From contig JACCGJ010023578.1 in assembly GCA_013407085.1 (NCBI GenBank), positions 186,001-250,000 on the forward strand: a stretch of 64,000 nt of DNA, written 5' to 3'. The notes below the pieces were generated by a model that was given only the letters and a program-made list of their open reading frames with translations, was not told the DNA's origin and did no database searches. The stretch is from Atriophallophorus winterbourni. Lineage: Eukaryota; Platyhelminthes; Trematoda; Plagiorchiida; Microphallidae. A program made the position numbers and the translations under genes. Below are positions 21,735 through 34,981 of this stretch, in pieces (within the stretch, counting starts at the first letter, position 1; every line of letters begins with the position of its first letter).

Positions 21735-24328
21735 GTGAGTTCGTAATTGAACATGTCTATATTGTGTAACGTATGTATCTCACGCCATACACGAATCAAT
21801 GATTTTGAAACACTTTGAAAATCAGCACATCCCGAATGTGCCACGCGGGAAATTTATTTCTCGAATTAAGGTGTACCTTTAGTTTAAGTCTGACAAAATT
21901 TCCACCTTTTACGCAGGTAGATATCTATTCAAGTTCATAGAAATGCACTGCTTTTACTTCGATCGAAACTCGTTTACCCGGAATCGTCGAACAACAGAGC
22001 CGACGCCACTCGGTTTACGCTATTTTTTGTTTCCATAGATTCGTTTCAGCAGAAACCACGACATTCGCGGCATTGCCACTGCTCTGTAGTTACCACCGCA
22101 ACCAGTTTATAACAACGCATCATAATGGTGTGGGTACGAGCAGCTCTTCGAAACGCACTAGCTTACTTTCCGGGGATGTTGAGTGAGGATGTTCAAATAT
22201 GCGGTACAACAGAACAGCTGCGTTAGACTAAACACGCAACCCATGTAGTGCCAATGAGAGTGCACTCGTGCACACACTCAAGGCCGGTTCGGTGCCTCCC
22301 AACCCAATCTGGGACAACATCGCACACGATGTTTGCGGATGGTACTCTTCAATTGTACGTGTGTGCACATGCAGTCACAAATTATGCCGGGGCTATCAGA
22401 CGTCGGGCAAACGAGTGTCTGTCGTTGGGCTCAGATTTGTTTTGTCTGTCTTCTCATCCCATCTCTAAGGTAGCACAAACGGTCTCCAAGCTTTGAACAC
22501 GAGAATGTCTGAGAGAAGAAACGGCCAGATGTCAGACCTGCACACACAGACACACCTAGCGTCTTAACAAAACACTTGCACACATTTGTGTTCGAGCGAT
22601 ACGCCGGTGCGTATGCACAGAGTGCATTTAGGGATGCAGCTGAGGAAGAGAGGGCGTACGTGTGTCAGCACGCCTCTGTTGCAATGATCGATCGGCTAAA
22701 GCAAATCCGTCCCACAATCTTCTGCTTTTGCTCTCCCGGACCGATTAGATGTAATCGATTGTGGGTGCTGTGTGCGTGAGCCCGGTGATGCGCATTGGGA
22801 ATGCAGTAAGCACGCCTTTGTGCTTTTTTCGTGGCAAATCCGCGTCATCGTTTTGTGTGCGTAGACTAGAGGTAGTGAGGACCAAATATGTCTCTGCGAT
22901 GCCATGTAGCTTTCCTAAGTAGATTTTGTGAATAGCTGATTAAAATGTAGATGTCTAAAATACATTGGACCTAAAATCTTTTGGGGTTAATATCCACGCT
23001 TCCATCCCAACAATCTTAGGAGAATAATATCAAATTACCGTTTTTGCTGTAATAACGAAAATACAAAATAATAGTTTATTTTACTTTTGATTTTACCTTT
23101 TATTTAAAAAAAGGAATCCGCATGCAAAACGTTACTCGACAGGTTCTCACACCGACTGCTTCCGTAAAAGAATCATTCAGATGCGCGTGCTTAATTTATG
23201 AACACTTTATCAGCTTTATGTTATCTGTCAAGACGAGTGCCGTGGAATATAAACCACCATCTTCAAGCATCGTTCGGTTTCGTTCCAATGCACCTTCTCG
23301 AAATACATACTCATGACAACGTTTATTTGCCCACGCATAACTACCGTTCGTTTTCTGAAAAACTGTAGGCTACTCTGCCGTTTACGACGTGCGCACAAGC
23401 ACCTACATTGGGTGCCTCTCGTAAACACAGCGACATGGAATTATTGAACGACGTGCACCACACGTCTGCGTGCCTTGTTGCTATGCTCTGGGCGTTTGAT
23501 CACCGACACATGCGTGCCCAAACACACACACATACGAGGATCGATCGATGCGATTCTGTTTTTATGCCGTGCGATTCCACCAGACTGCTACACATTAAAC
23601 CTGAAAGCGCTCACGTGAACATCACATCATAAATGGGAAACGGCCAGCTGATTTAGATAGACAGAGAACGTTTCGCTTGACAGTGCGGTATGCTTAGCCC
23701 CTTCACGTCCAGATAAACACGCACTCTCTCACTTTCTCTGTCTCGAGAGGGACTGGGTGCGTAAATGTCAGAGCTATTTGGAGGAAACGGCGGTCGTGCG
23801 AGTGTGAACACACGCATGCACAACACCGATCAATGAATCTCCCTTAGGATCTTTGTGCCATTATCGGACGCACACATTAGCACAAAACTCACAAAAATGT
23901 TTTAAAGTCTAAACGACAGCACTGACCTATTTTACCGGTGAGACTACAGGAACAGAATGCGTACATTAAATAATTGAAACGTGATGAAACCGAACGTCTG
24001 CCAATAACATGCAACATTTCATCGGTTTCCTTTTGCTCCAGCGAGACCATAACACGTTTCAAACGCACGTTCAGTAATATTTTTCGACCAATCATATTGT
24101 TGCAACATGTTTACCTTGTGACAACCGCCAAAATCACTCTCAATGTTTTTCAACCAATTGTGGAGAAACGACTTGAAATGCTATTCTGTAGGACTGAAAG
24201 TTTGGTGGGTAAAAGAAGACTACCTACCACCGAGGTAATACAATGTCTGATATCAAAAGCCGCTCTCTAATCACTGCACATCCTGGTTAACATTCTGGGA
24301 CTTTCATCTGTCGTTTTCCTTTCAACAG
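21735..24328 (+). other. U2 intron 3
   Basis: 2,594 bases, shorter than the others. About 150 bases present in U4 (around 54345-54490) are missing near 23190. It contains the block conserved in all units at about 22240-22560. No gene seen. Confidence 0.65.
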
Positions 24329-24898
24329 GTTAAAAAATGGTTCGCAAACAAACGAGCACGCTCTTCGTCCAGCGGGCTCCCCAAACCCACACCACCTCTC
24401 GCACCCGATGCATCCCCGGATCCTGCTGCCACAGTCGCCATGGTCGCGGCAGCCATGGCAGCGGCTACGAGCAGTGGAGTTGCGGTGGAAAGTTCCCAAG
24501 CAAACAGCCTGTACCAGTTGTTTCCAAACTCGCAATCTTTTGGAATTTCAACCTCGAACAGCGATATTCATTTTGTGATGGCAGAACCTACGCAAATCAA
24601 TTCGCGTATGAACGATGAGAAAATGAGTGAGGGTGAGCCTGTGGTGTTGAAAACCGCTGTCGAGGCCGAGTTGAAGATGAATACCGAAGACTCAGATCAC
24701 CCTGGGTTTGAACAGGCTGTAGTGGATGTAGCAGAACAAGGCTTAGAAATTTCATCTGAATTATCACCGCCTACGCTACAAGTTGTCATCTCCCCTCGTC
24801 CATCAACTTGCGAGAACATGACCACAAGCATACAGACTGACGCAGAAAATCATGATCTAGAAACGCAGGAAGCCTGCAGCCAACTTGTCGCAGATTGA
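24329..24898 (+). CDS. Homeobox gene copy 2, exon D
   Basis: 189 codons plus stop. Helix 3 (VKKWFANKRAR) is identical to the other copies. It is two residues shorter than the rest (ELSPPT instead of ELSASPPT), an in-frame six-base deletion in the tail. Acceptor CCTTTCAACAG intact. Confidence 0.8.
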   Translation, partial: VKKWFANKRARSSSSGLPKPTPPLAPDASPDPAATVAMVAAAMAAATSSGVAVESSQANSLYQLFPNSQSFGISTSNSDIHFVMAEPTQINSRMNDEKMSEGEPVVLKTAVEAELKMNTEDSDHPGFEQAVVDVAEQGLEISSELSPPTLQVVISPRPSTCENMTTSIQTDAENHDLETQEACSQLVAD

Positions 24899-27800
24899 CG
24901 GACATTTGTGATCATTCGAATGTCCCACGGAACAGCCTCAAATTCTAGTCTTCGAGAAAACCGAGCATTATTTACAGCTGTTTGAAACCTCAAAACGTTT
25001 TAGCTAAATCCACCCGAAAATCGTGCCTTTTATTGCATGACCTACCACATTGTACAGATTGTTTCTCTAGTCATTTGAATCCAAAGTTTTACCGCAGACT
25101 ATTTTACTTCAAATCCTCACTTTATTCCATCACGGAAATCGAAGCTTGGATTTCTTCTGATCTCCTATACGTTTTGTTTATAGCAAATGAGCATTCTCAT
25201 GTCAATCTTTAATGTACATCAACATAATCAAATTGTGAATATTAATTTTTAAGCACAATGTGACCGAATTATTGAATTATGTTTTTACAAAAAATATCAA
25301 GAATTCTCACGGGTAACGAATTGATGATTGGATAGTTTTGCGAGGCATCTGAAATATTTTCTCCATTTTATCTGAATTTATATTATGTAATTTCAAGTCG
25401 AAAAGTTCACCAGTTGTGAACTGCATCCATCCATCGAAACATCATTCGCTCACCACGTGTGAGAATCGAGGATCGTGGACACAGTGGAAACGCTGTCGTT
25501 CCAATGTTAATGGCATTTCATTGTCAATCTCTCTGCTGGGCATTAAAATAGCATGCGCTGCTTTGCGATGCCCTCGAAATAGTGAGCCAGATCATTTAAA
25601 ATTAAGCGCAGAGCTAAGCCAAACAATGTCCTAAACATATAATTGTGATTTCAACACTACTCGTGAGTAGACTTGGGCAACACACCAGACGTGGGGACTT
25701 CTAACGCACAGAAACTATGACTTCGGATTGCTTTTCCGTCTATTTTATATGTACTTATCTCATAGAATGTGGAGATTAAGCGTTGAATGCCAAGTGTAAG
25801 TGCATGCTCATAACTATTTTGACACCAGTCTTCGATAGCTTTGCAAAGTGACCACGCGTTCCTGTATCCCGAAAGAAAACGAAAGCATTCAGCAACACCC
25901 TCCCTCCTGTGTGCTTGGAAGACTCACACAAGGTGAATACCTTGTTAAATTTGATGTTGATTTCATCATGGTAAAGGAATCGGTGTGGTGATCTGTCTGG
26001 ACCTGGCTGAGCAAATGGCCTCAGCACATATTGGATATAACGTTATTTCTATGGTTCATTCTTATGATTATGTGAAGTTTATAGAATCGAGTAGAGAGTG
26101 TGAAGAAGATGGCCTCATATGTCCCATTACGTTCGCGCAAACAATAACCGAATGCGCTCAACGATTCGATCGATGCCGCCCATGGATGTGGTGTGAAGCC
26201 ATTAGCATAATGCTGCTTCATATCAACTATCACGATTGCTCACAATTACTTGGGTGGCTGGTGCATGCTCATAACTAGTTTGACTATAGTCTTCGATTGC
26301 TTCGAACACATTTATTGTTTGTGTGATTCCCAAAAGCAGTGAGCTCCATTTTGAGGTGTGAGCTACTTTCCCACGTGAGACATGAAACGGTCTTAAACGC
26401 GCGATGCATACGGTTGATTGCACGTATATGCGATAGATTATAACACCTCTGGTGTCCACTACATGTTTCCGTCTTTGTTATCCGCTAATTAATAAGACGT
26501 TTGTGCTGTTCACATGACAACTTGCTTGGTACAAATGTTCGAGTGTGATTCTGTTTCACTCACAAATGCGCAGCAATCGTGGTTGCCGAAACCTCGCTTG
26601 CTCAAAAGCCATCGATTGCGCCGTGTTCACCTTTAGACTGAACAAGTGTGAATGTTGACGCTGGTCCCTGTCGCATGTATCCGTTCAGAGCAGCCGTTCA
26701 CAAAGTGTAAGCGCGCTGGACATTTCGTTATTACTCTCGCTAACACTATCAGACGGATTTATGACGTATCTGTGTTGCACATCGACAAGACTTAATCCTC
26801 ATCTGAGCAGTTGGTCCCAACTACAGTATCTAGCCAATAGGTGCTAATTGCTCATTGAAAAGTGTGAAACGCAGCATGAGGATAGATAAATGTAGCAAGG
26901 TGTCACGAGCATGGTTACCGATTTGACCTCGTTAGGCAAGGCACAACGAGTGATAATCGATTTAGGGTTTGACATGTGGTTGCGCACATCGAATTCCATG
27001 AGCATGGAGAAATCACACACGAAGGGTTCCCGCATATAACTTGACAAATGTTTTAATAAATGCATTACATTGCAAATGTTTAACCGATCGTGATGTTGCA
27101 AGAAACCTTTATCCCAACTACGCTAGATTCTGTTTTTACCACAAACTGCATGTCATCATTGGAACAAATCAAAACTTCCTGCATGATTCTCGAAAGAATT
27201 TGCTAAACGCGTCAATCTGGATGAGCACAGTACCACATCCTCTAGTATGTTCTTGACGACCAGTGCTAGTCAAAGCATATGAGAGATTCGTAGCGCGGAT
27301 GGCATAGACCGCGATTGAATCATGTCACAAAAGGCATTGCTGTGCGTTGCTGCATTCCTTGCCATTTTTGTCTAGTTCAGCGTCCATCGTTGATTAGTTA
27401 TATTCTTGGTGTGACTTGATACAACAGTTTATCCGTAATGTAAGTTTTCCTCAATATGTATCGTATGGGCATTATATCCACGTGACGTGTAGTGTTATTT
27501 GTGCACTTGTGATCTTATTGCTTGGACTCACATACCCCATGAACTTTGTAGGCCATCAGTCATTATTAAGGTCATTTTGCTAACAACATATCGCTATTAA
27601 AATGGGAATGATATCAAATCACGGTTAAAAGTGTTACCATGAGTTACTGGTAATACGAAGAATCAAAACCTAACTGATTAACTTAATACTTCTCTCACCA
27701 TCCATTTCAATGACATTAAACCAAAGAGCACCGCCTTCAACAAAATCATTGTTTACATGTCTCGGTAACTATTTACATCCGCACTCAACTCACCCGTGTG

Positions 27801-30321
27801 GAAACCGAGCCGTTAGACTCTAACGCCGTGCTGCTCGTTTGTTCGTTTATTTACGTTACAAGTGAGAAAAACACTCCACACATTTGACCTCAGCAAGCGC
27901 TTCACAGTCGTTTACGCAGGTTCGGTCACTTGCATGCGCGCAGCGAGAACATCGTATGTCGAACTGAACCTATGATCGAGCGTCCGTTTTTGCTTATCCG
28001 TTTTGATCATTCGCTCGATACGGCCATAGATATTTGTGTGCTTAGTTGGTGCTCTAGGCCCCAAAGCGCACATCAAGTATCGAGCCAACGACTGCTACTC
28101 TACGTCACACGAGTCGTTTCCGGCCGCGATTGCATTACTGTCTCGTGCCCACCAGTACACACACATGTAACTTACAAACATGCGCGTGTATGACGCCTAA
28201 ATGAGACTCTCGTGTTAAACATCCACGCACAATCAATGAAATACACAACAAGACGTCCTCATGAACGCTCGACATGTCCTCATCCACCGAATAGATAAAC
28301 AATCCAATGGTTGGCTCGTTCGCTATCATCACCCTGGTTCTAATACCATGCTATAAATACACGACCCTAACTTCACAAATCTGAAGAGGTTTCGTACAAA
28401 CTGGCGCGTCGGGTCAGATTAGTATTACAGCCAAATACGTTACGTGCATATTGGAAACGAATTTGAATCAAATTTGATTTCGTTTGTGGTCGATGCTCAA
28501 TCAATAGAGCTTTGAATCGGATAGACTGCTCATTTCTCTCATTGGTTGGTTGTCAAATTACGAGTAACTGAGTCTCACGTAAATCATCGGCGACATCTTC
28601 CGATGGGGATTTGGAATTCACAGGAAACTTTATTTAACAATGTTATACTTGTAAGACGCTTATATGTAGTGCTCATACAAGGAACGCAGTTATTCTTTAC
28701 ACGAACCTTATTTAACAGTGGCTTGCAAGTATAACTTTTTTCATACTTTTCCACAGTCATATACATTTTATCTTGTCTGAGTGTGAGAAATTTGAGCAAC
28801 AGTATACTTTGAGGGGACGATTTAGTTTTGCGAACATTTTTAAGCAATCGGATTCAATACGTCGTCTAAATATATTCGAATCGGTACAGTTAAATTCATC
28901 GAATCACAAGTACTCCGCAGTCAAATCAGTGAGGCTAATTAGATGCTTAATTCTATACTTCCCAATATCTACGATTTGAGGATCGCACCAATTAGTGTTA
29001 AATATCTGGATGTTGTATCAGCTGACTTACCATTACTATGTCTACGGTACCCCGATATTCGTCGTTATGACCATTAATCTGGAAGCAATACAGCTTAACA
29101 TCGTTTATCGTCAAAAGCATTTCTCTCCACATTCCCGTTCACCAATTATCCGGTCGTGTGAGTACAAATGTCAGCGAGTAATGCTCATGCATTTGATAAT
29201 TACACTGCTGAAATGCAACCGATGCTCAGTTCGATCGTTCGATAATGACTCCCGAACGGGCGAAATGAGCTTCCGGTTCTTTCGCGTGTATACGAGCGAA
29301 CGACATTAGCTTGAATATGGCCGCGTTTGTTGTGTGCGGTGGAAGTTGAGTGGCAGATTTTGTTTTGCATCACTCAAACTACCAATTATTGCTCGATTAA
29401 TGAAGCACAGTAATGCCATTAATGAACCAACTGACTGCGGTTTAGTGACTTGCTCAATAGATACTTGGTCGATGCTGTCACGCCAACGTTTCGAGTTCAC
29501 GCGTAGTTCGTGTGCGTGCAACCGCGCGGATTATGGATTCGGCGTAAGTCGCACGTGCACCGGAGACAAGACGAGTATGAGCACAGTTCGAATGCGGTTA
29601 GTTCATGTGCAGTGACCAAATCGCCTCGGCCACCATTGACCTTAATACAAGACCTGAACACACTTTGTTTGCCCGGAATGTTGAGCTGTGCGCATGCACG
29701 CACATGGCTGCATTCGCACAATGTGCGTCAAACTGCTCCTGTCAACACGATTATCTTTCACGTCGTGTGAGAGAGCGACTCGGTTCGGGGACAGTAGTTC
29801 ACTGTTAGAGTAAATCGCTCCACGATATATGAGAATGCTCAAAGTTGAAGTACATTAGTGTTTACCGAATGTCATGTGTTGCCCAGGTTGTGGCCGTGTG
29901 TAAGTCACAATACTTGTGTAAACCAAGACGGATAATTAAACTTCCGGGTTGATTTTTCCAGTAAATCAGATGGGTGATGTTATTATTGAAAGTTTACGGA
30001 AGTAAGTCTCAGGAGATCGGGAAAACACTAAAAAACTAAACATGCTGGCGATATTTGTGTTGCTTCCACGAAGCAAATGTTAAAACACCATGAAACTGCT
30101 CACATGGAATCCCGGAGTGAAACTTCAGTGTTCATTAAAATCGTGCCCGAAAATGTCACTTATTGTATCCCAGTACTTTAATACTTGGTAGTCACCCGAA
30201 TACTCCGTTGATCGCCTGCAACATGGCATTGCAATTGTGAGAAACATACAACTTTCAGTAATTCTGTTTTACATGAGCTGCAGTCGGAATGCGACCTACT
30301 TCAGCGCACGGCACAATAACA
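24899..30321 (+). other. U2 intergenic region and probable 3' UTR
   Basis: No gene seen. From about 25385 to 27297 it is almost identical to U3 40960-42882. From about 27298 it instead matches U1 from about 13115. It holds the ATTAAA hexamer at 25542-25547, the MITE hairpin and the conserved CpG block. Confidence 0.6.
28642..28735. mobile_element. Old MITE-like hairpin (U2 copy)
   Basis: Same site and length as in U1, but with more mismatches between the arms (for example ATATGTAGTG for ATATGCGGGG). It is a decaying ancestral insertion. Confidence 0.6.
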
Positions 30322-30512
30322 GTCTTCCCGCCAGTGGTTCTAACGAGGATGTGTTTACGCATTTCCGACTCTATCCGAGCGCCCATCATGCGGGTAAAGT
30401 GAACTGGTTTCAACGACTCATAGAGAACAATCACGGCCAAACCGTAATTGATAAATTGTTAGCTCTAAGTTGTCATCCACTTCCGCTCAGCATTGTGGTG
30501 TTGAGAAGATAG
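30273..30512 (+). CDS. Hypothetical conserved reading frame upstream of U3 gene
   Basis: 79 codons from MSCSRNATYFSARHNN. The usual TAG is changed to TTG, so the frame runs on three more residues to VVLRR before a stop. Codons between SGSNEDVF and SIVV are otherwise almost unchanged relative to the other copies. Confidence 0.25.
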   Translation: MSCSRNATYFSARHNNSLPASGSNEDVFTHFRLYPSAHHAGKVNWFQRLIENNHGQTVIDKLLALSCHPLPLSIVVLRR

Positions 30513-31605
30513 CCTTTTATTGAAAAACATGGTGTGCTGTGTGTGACTCGGTTTGTTGAATGTGTGCTTTTTCGTGTGCATTTCACGACCGAATTTCTAG
30601 AGCCAGCATGGAAATATCTACTTGGTTATACGTGAAAAATCTTTACCTTGTGTTTTAGCTACCCCACTGCTCAGACAATATGTGTCTGTTTTGATAATAT
30701 GTAGCAGTATTGGCAAAACCACATGTTGTGGCCATTTGCTCACGTGAACGAGAGAGAGGCAGTTTCAGTCCGTTTTGTGATTCATGTAGGCGAGAATGGA
30801 TGTATCACTTAATGGGTGCCTTGGATAGAATCTCATCGTATGACCGTTCCTTTCACTAGATTATCCGAGTTTAACTTATTTCCATAAGGCCATTCTGCAA
30901 ACATTTGGTCGCACCGATAATGGAGAGTTGAATTGAACCTAACTAAAACACGAATTGCTCGCTTGACCTAATAAAAAATCAATTAACCTGATGGAATTTT
31001 CACTAAAGTTTTTGATCCGCCATCAATGAGAGTTGAGCTGGTTCTGAGCTTCTGCACTTGCTCTGTTGGTACATCTGCCTGTGAGCATAGCTGATTCACA
31101 CAATTTCTAGCCAATCAGCGTGCCGTGCGTTTGTCACGTCTTTTCCAAGTCCAATTCAAGGGCGTCTGCTCAAACCACGTAGCCAATCAAACCAAGATTG
31201 GTAAAATTGAGTGAGAAATTTATTGTTACTTGTCACGCGAATATAGCCGTAGTGTAAGACAGTAAGCAAGTAAACGAAGAATCCTGATTGTGCAATAATA
31301 GTTGTCCTCACGATATACTTGAATGCCACAGTTAATAAAATCGACACAGCCAAACTGTGGATCGACAAAGTGGATCCAAGGCAAGGGATGTGAGTACTTC
31401 AAAACTGGTCATTTCCATTATTCGTTCTCATTTAACGTCACTTGATTATTATCTAAAAGGGCTTACAATGGTGATCAAAATATTTATATAACTATTTAGC
31501 AATTCTTCATATGCATCCTAGCGTTTTACTATTCACTATTAGCATTGGTTAAACTTACATTTGCTCTCAAAGATAATCAATTTACTCATTAAACTCCCGG
31601 TTTTA
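30513..31605 (+). other. Upstream region of U3 gene
   Basis: Shorter than in U2 and U4: the stretch corresponding to about 17000-17200 is largely absent. Contains the CCAAT cluster. No gene. Confidence 0.5.
31111..31201 (+). promoter_or_regulatory. CCAAT-box cluster (U3)
   Basis: Both forward CCAATCA boxes are intact. The inverted partner reads AAGATTGG, which keeps ATTGG but shortens the palindrome. Confidence 0.3.
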
Positions 31606-32607
31606 ATGAAGGGTCGGATATTACCGCGTACAGTGAATCCGTATAAGACATCCTTAACAGCGCAGGATGGTAACAGAGATATCGAAAAGCTGAAACCAAA
31701 GTCTGATGAAATCGGTGTGGACACGAGCTTGTCCGATTCAGACCAATCTGCTCTGGAAAGGCAATCAGTAGAACCAGGGGACGAATTGCTCAACGAACAA
31801 CCGCAATGCAAGAAACCATGTCTTGCTTCGGAACATGATACAATCACGGAAACCGTATCAAAATTTACATGCGGTGGCATAGAAAATAAGTCACAGCAAC
31901 CCGCATCTTCCTTTTTATTATCAATCACTCCTGATGCAAGTTCGTCCCATTCGAATTCTATCGTTACATTGAATCAGTTTATTCCTGTTACCGGAGTAGC
32001 TGGAAACATATTGTATAACATCCCAAACTCACTTCTTGGCTCCATTCAACAGAATGGTTCCGCTGCTCATAACAGTCAGATGACATGCTCTACAAGCCAA
32101 CTGACCGTTCCCATGTTCAATGCCCGATCCAATGTTCCTGCTCAAACGACTACTTGGCTTTTGGCCAATCCGATGAATCATCAAGGAACCTTGACGGCTG
32201 CCCCTACAACCGCACTACAGCCTACATTACTTGTCCCAATTTCGGGCAACGTTTCTAATTTCTCCAAATCCACAGAATCCGAGGCTACGATGGACTGTTC
32301 TAATCCATGCATCGTACGAATGTCTGATTTATTTGAGCTAATCAAAAACGTACCAAACATCTCCTCGGTAGTGGACCTGATACACAAAGCGAAGGTATCG
32401 TCGTTAAACAAAGAGGGGGGTATAACCCAGCGCGAACCCCAGAAAACTCCTTCGGCCACAATGCCAACCCTCGCGACAAATGTCTCGGGAGCAACACAAG
32501 CCATTCTGAACCATCTGGTATTGGCTGCAATGGTGGGAACAGCCACCGGGGCCAAGGATCTACATATCCCCAATGGAATCGTCTCGGACCAGGCACTAGA
32601 TATGTCG
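31606..32607 (+). CDS. Homeobox gene copy 3, exon A, with ATG start
   Basis: This is the only copy with an ATG in frame at the front (31606, MKGRILPRTVNP), giving 334 codons to the donor GTAAGT at 32608. I chose this start because it is the only ATG before the conserved part. The frame is open a further 15 codons upstream without another ATG. Whether ATG is ancestral and was lost in U1, U2 and U4, or arose only here, cannot be decided from four copies. If TACAG just before VNP is a real acceptor, the ATG would be intronic. Otherwise like the other copies, with NPYKTSLTAQ for NPNTASLTAH. Confidence 0.75.
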
Positions 32608-34266
32608 GTAAGTGTGAATATGAAATGTAAGGATTCAATATTAAACAGAGTGCTGGTACTCGACCAAGTTTATTAACCTCACGGTTATCGCAAATCTCAC
32701 ATCGAGCTACAGCTTAATTTCCAACAATGATTTCTTTTCCCTCTGTTCTAAAACTAAATATCGTTGCTGCTATTTTCGATAAAAATACTGTGCCATCTTC
32801 AGTACTCCCACCTAAGTGCTGCGAACTAACATGCTGTATAGCATTTGAGAGTCCTCTGCATTTATTTGTCGGTGGACGCATCAATACGCACGCACACACA
32901 ACTATCCTGTAATTCCTCTTCAGCTGGCAATGCGCATCCACGCGTAAATGTACGCATGCAATCAGGTGTGTCAGTTGGTGTGGTGCACCTCGGTTACCGG
33001 GTTCCAACTTACTTGCATACCATGGAGTCGATCGATGGATTGGGGATTTGCCTACAACGTGCACCCGTTGTGCTCGTTTCGCTTGCCCAATCGTTCGGAT
33101 GACCTGAACACGAATCAGCGCTAGGCCAGCTGTCTGTGCTTGTTCTCGTTTTAGCACAGCGAGGTGTAAACTTGGGGAGAATATCCTGCTCTCTGTTAAG
33201 GTGAACAGCGCTTGCTTGTCAAGTGCGGAACAATCACGGTGTTAAGGTCATTTATTCGGTTGATCATGAATATTTAATCAGCACCAGACAGAGACAATGA
33301 AAAATCGGGCGTACGGTAAAACTAGAATTCACCGAAACATTTCAAGTCAATTTATGCTTCAGAACGTTAAAACCTATAAATGAGTTCGTAAGGATATCAA
33401 GCTATTTTCACATTTATTCACTGATGAAATAATGTGCGATTACTTGGGTTCTCAACTCGCTTTGGCGAAAACCACGATTCCCATTCTGGTGGTCGATTAG
33501 CTGACCCATTGAGGATGTCTACGACCTTCCTCAGCTTAAATGTTATACTTTTCCAACGACAACTTGTTCATCCCACACACGGACATATTTGACCTACCAG
33601 CATCTTGTCGGTTAATAAATCAACCGTAGCCCGATTTTGAACCCCTTCTCTAATTATGAGACTGACCCAATTTGTCGGTGAAGCGAAACTGATGTTCAGC
33701 TTGAGACAGTGTGATCGGTCGCCATTACCCTCATCTCGCTCAACTAGTGCACAGGTGGACAGTACTCTCGTTGTGAGCTACTAAGCAAGGCGAAGCACCC
33801 AACGTTCGGCTTTCCATATTATGGAAAGTGGTCAATTCGACGTGAATACATGTTTATTCCTGAGCAAATACTCAACTGACCGAGACGTGCACCGTAGCAA
33901 CTATGCTTTCTGAGCATTTTGAGCGGATCGCTCGTGAGCTTTGATTTGTTTCCACTTGTTTGGATGCCGCAGCACTTGCCAATAATTAAAGGCGTGTCAC
34001 GTGGGGGTATGCATTTGGTTAGAGCGAATGAATTAGCCGGTCAGAACGTGATCGCATCAGATGCATCGGTTTCCCACCGTATTCTGTAGATATGCCTTGT
34101 TCTGGTTACATACAGTAAAGAAGTGTCAGCAATTTCCTGAAATTTCACTGATTAGTTTGGTAGGTATAATAAATTTCATGTTGTCATCCATTCAATAGTC
34201 AACAATATGTTCAATGAAACTGATAGCTGATCAACAAATTTTAGTCAGCTATTCTTGCTTTCACAG
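32608..34266 (+). other. U3 intron 1
   Basis: 1,659 bases, same donor and acceptor as U1. The conserved first part carries the antisense open frame at 32714-33157. Nothing else seen. Confidence 0.7.
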
Positions 34267-34981
34267 TTACGCTCGGCGTCCTCGGTGGAAACGAATACAC
34301 GCGATGCTGCCACCGCAAATCAAACGGATTCCATCAACGGTGTTCCTCTTCAAGGTTCGCTGGATGCATCCAATACAGCCTGCAAGTGCAGCGTGAAAGA
34401 ATGCGCATCCAGTTCGGTTTCACCTCATCCGGACTTCAGCTGCTCAACTGTTCACGCTCAGGCAAACACTTTTCCTTGTCCACAGCTTATCGAGTGCCTG
34501 TCAACCGCAAACGCAACGAGTGATGAATTCAACTGTCCTCGGGTACAACCAAACGACAAAATCATGGCAACAATACGTGTGAGATCATTGGACACCAAAT
34601 GGATAATGAACATTCCAGTCCATCAAACACCATGTCACAACTCTTAAATCTAGCTCAATTACAAGCCCTCCTATCTGCGATGGGTAACGTGACTGGCGCG
34701 ATAAAACTCCCTTGTGCTGGAAACTCATCTTTCACACCCGCCTCATTGCCCGTTATGCATAATAATACCATGGTCTCAACAGCTCAGCTATTCCTCGCCC
34801 CAGCAGCTCTCAAATAGTACAGTGCAGATGAACAATGGCCAGAATACTCTCATCCTACCGACGTCTGACAACAGTGCATCTGCTTCAACGTTTGAACAAT
34901 CAGTCACAACAACATCATCGGGAACTAGTGCGACAACACCAAGCAACGGATTGGAAATGTTAGCAGCATCTTCTGTCGCGA
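34267..34981 (+). pseudogene. Homeobox gene copy 3, exon B with paired frameshifts
   Basis: The total length is 715 bases, as in U1 and U4, but two single-base changes offset each other. One C is missing at about 34568 (ATGGCAAC for ATGGCCAAC), and one base is added at about 34809 (GCTCTCAAAT for GCTTCAAAT). Between them about 80 codons are out of frame, and translation stops at 34645-34647. Splice sites are intact. If real, this copy gives a truncated product of exon A and half of exon B without a homeodomain. Both changes should be checked against reads. Confidence 0.8.

Larger units (their letters stand above)
16072..30321 (+). repeat. Tandem unit U2 (about 14.25 kb, shortest)
   Basis: Second unit, collinear with U1. 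It is short mainly because about 1.3 kb is missing at 19350/19351, which takes the end of intron 1 and most of exon B. A second, smaller loss lies in intron 3 near 23190. Its closest relative changes along its length: U4 upstream of the gene, U3 just downstream of the gene, and U1 in the mid-intergenic part. Confidence 0.95.
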
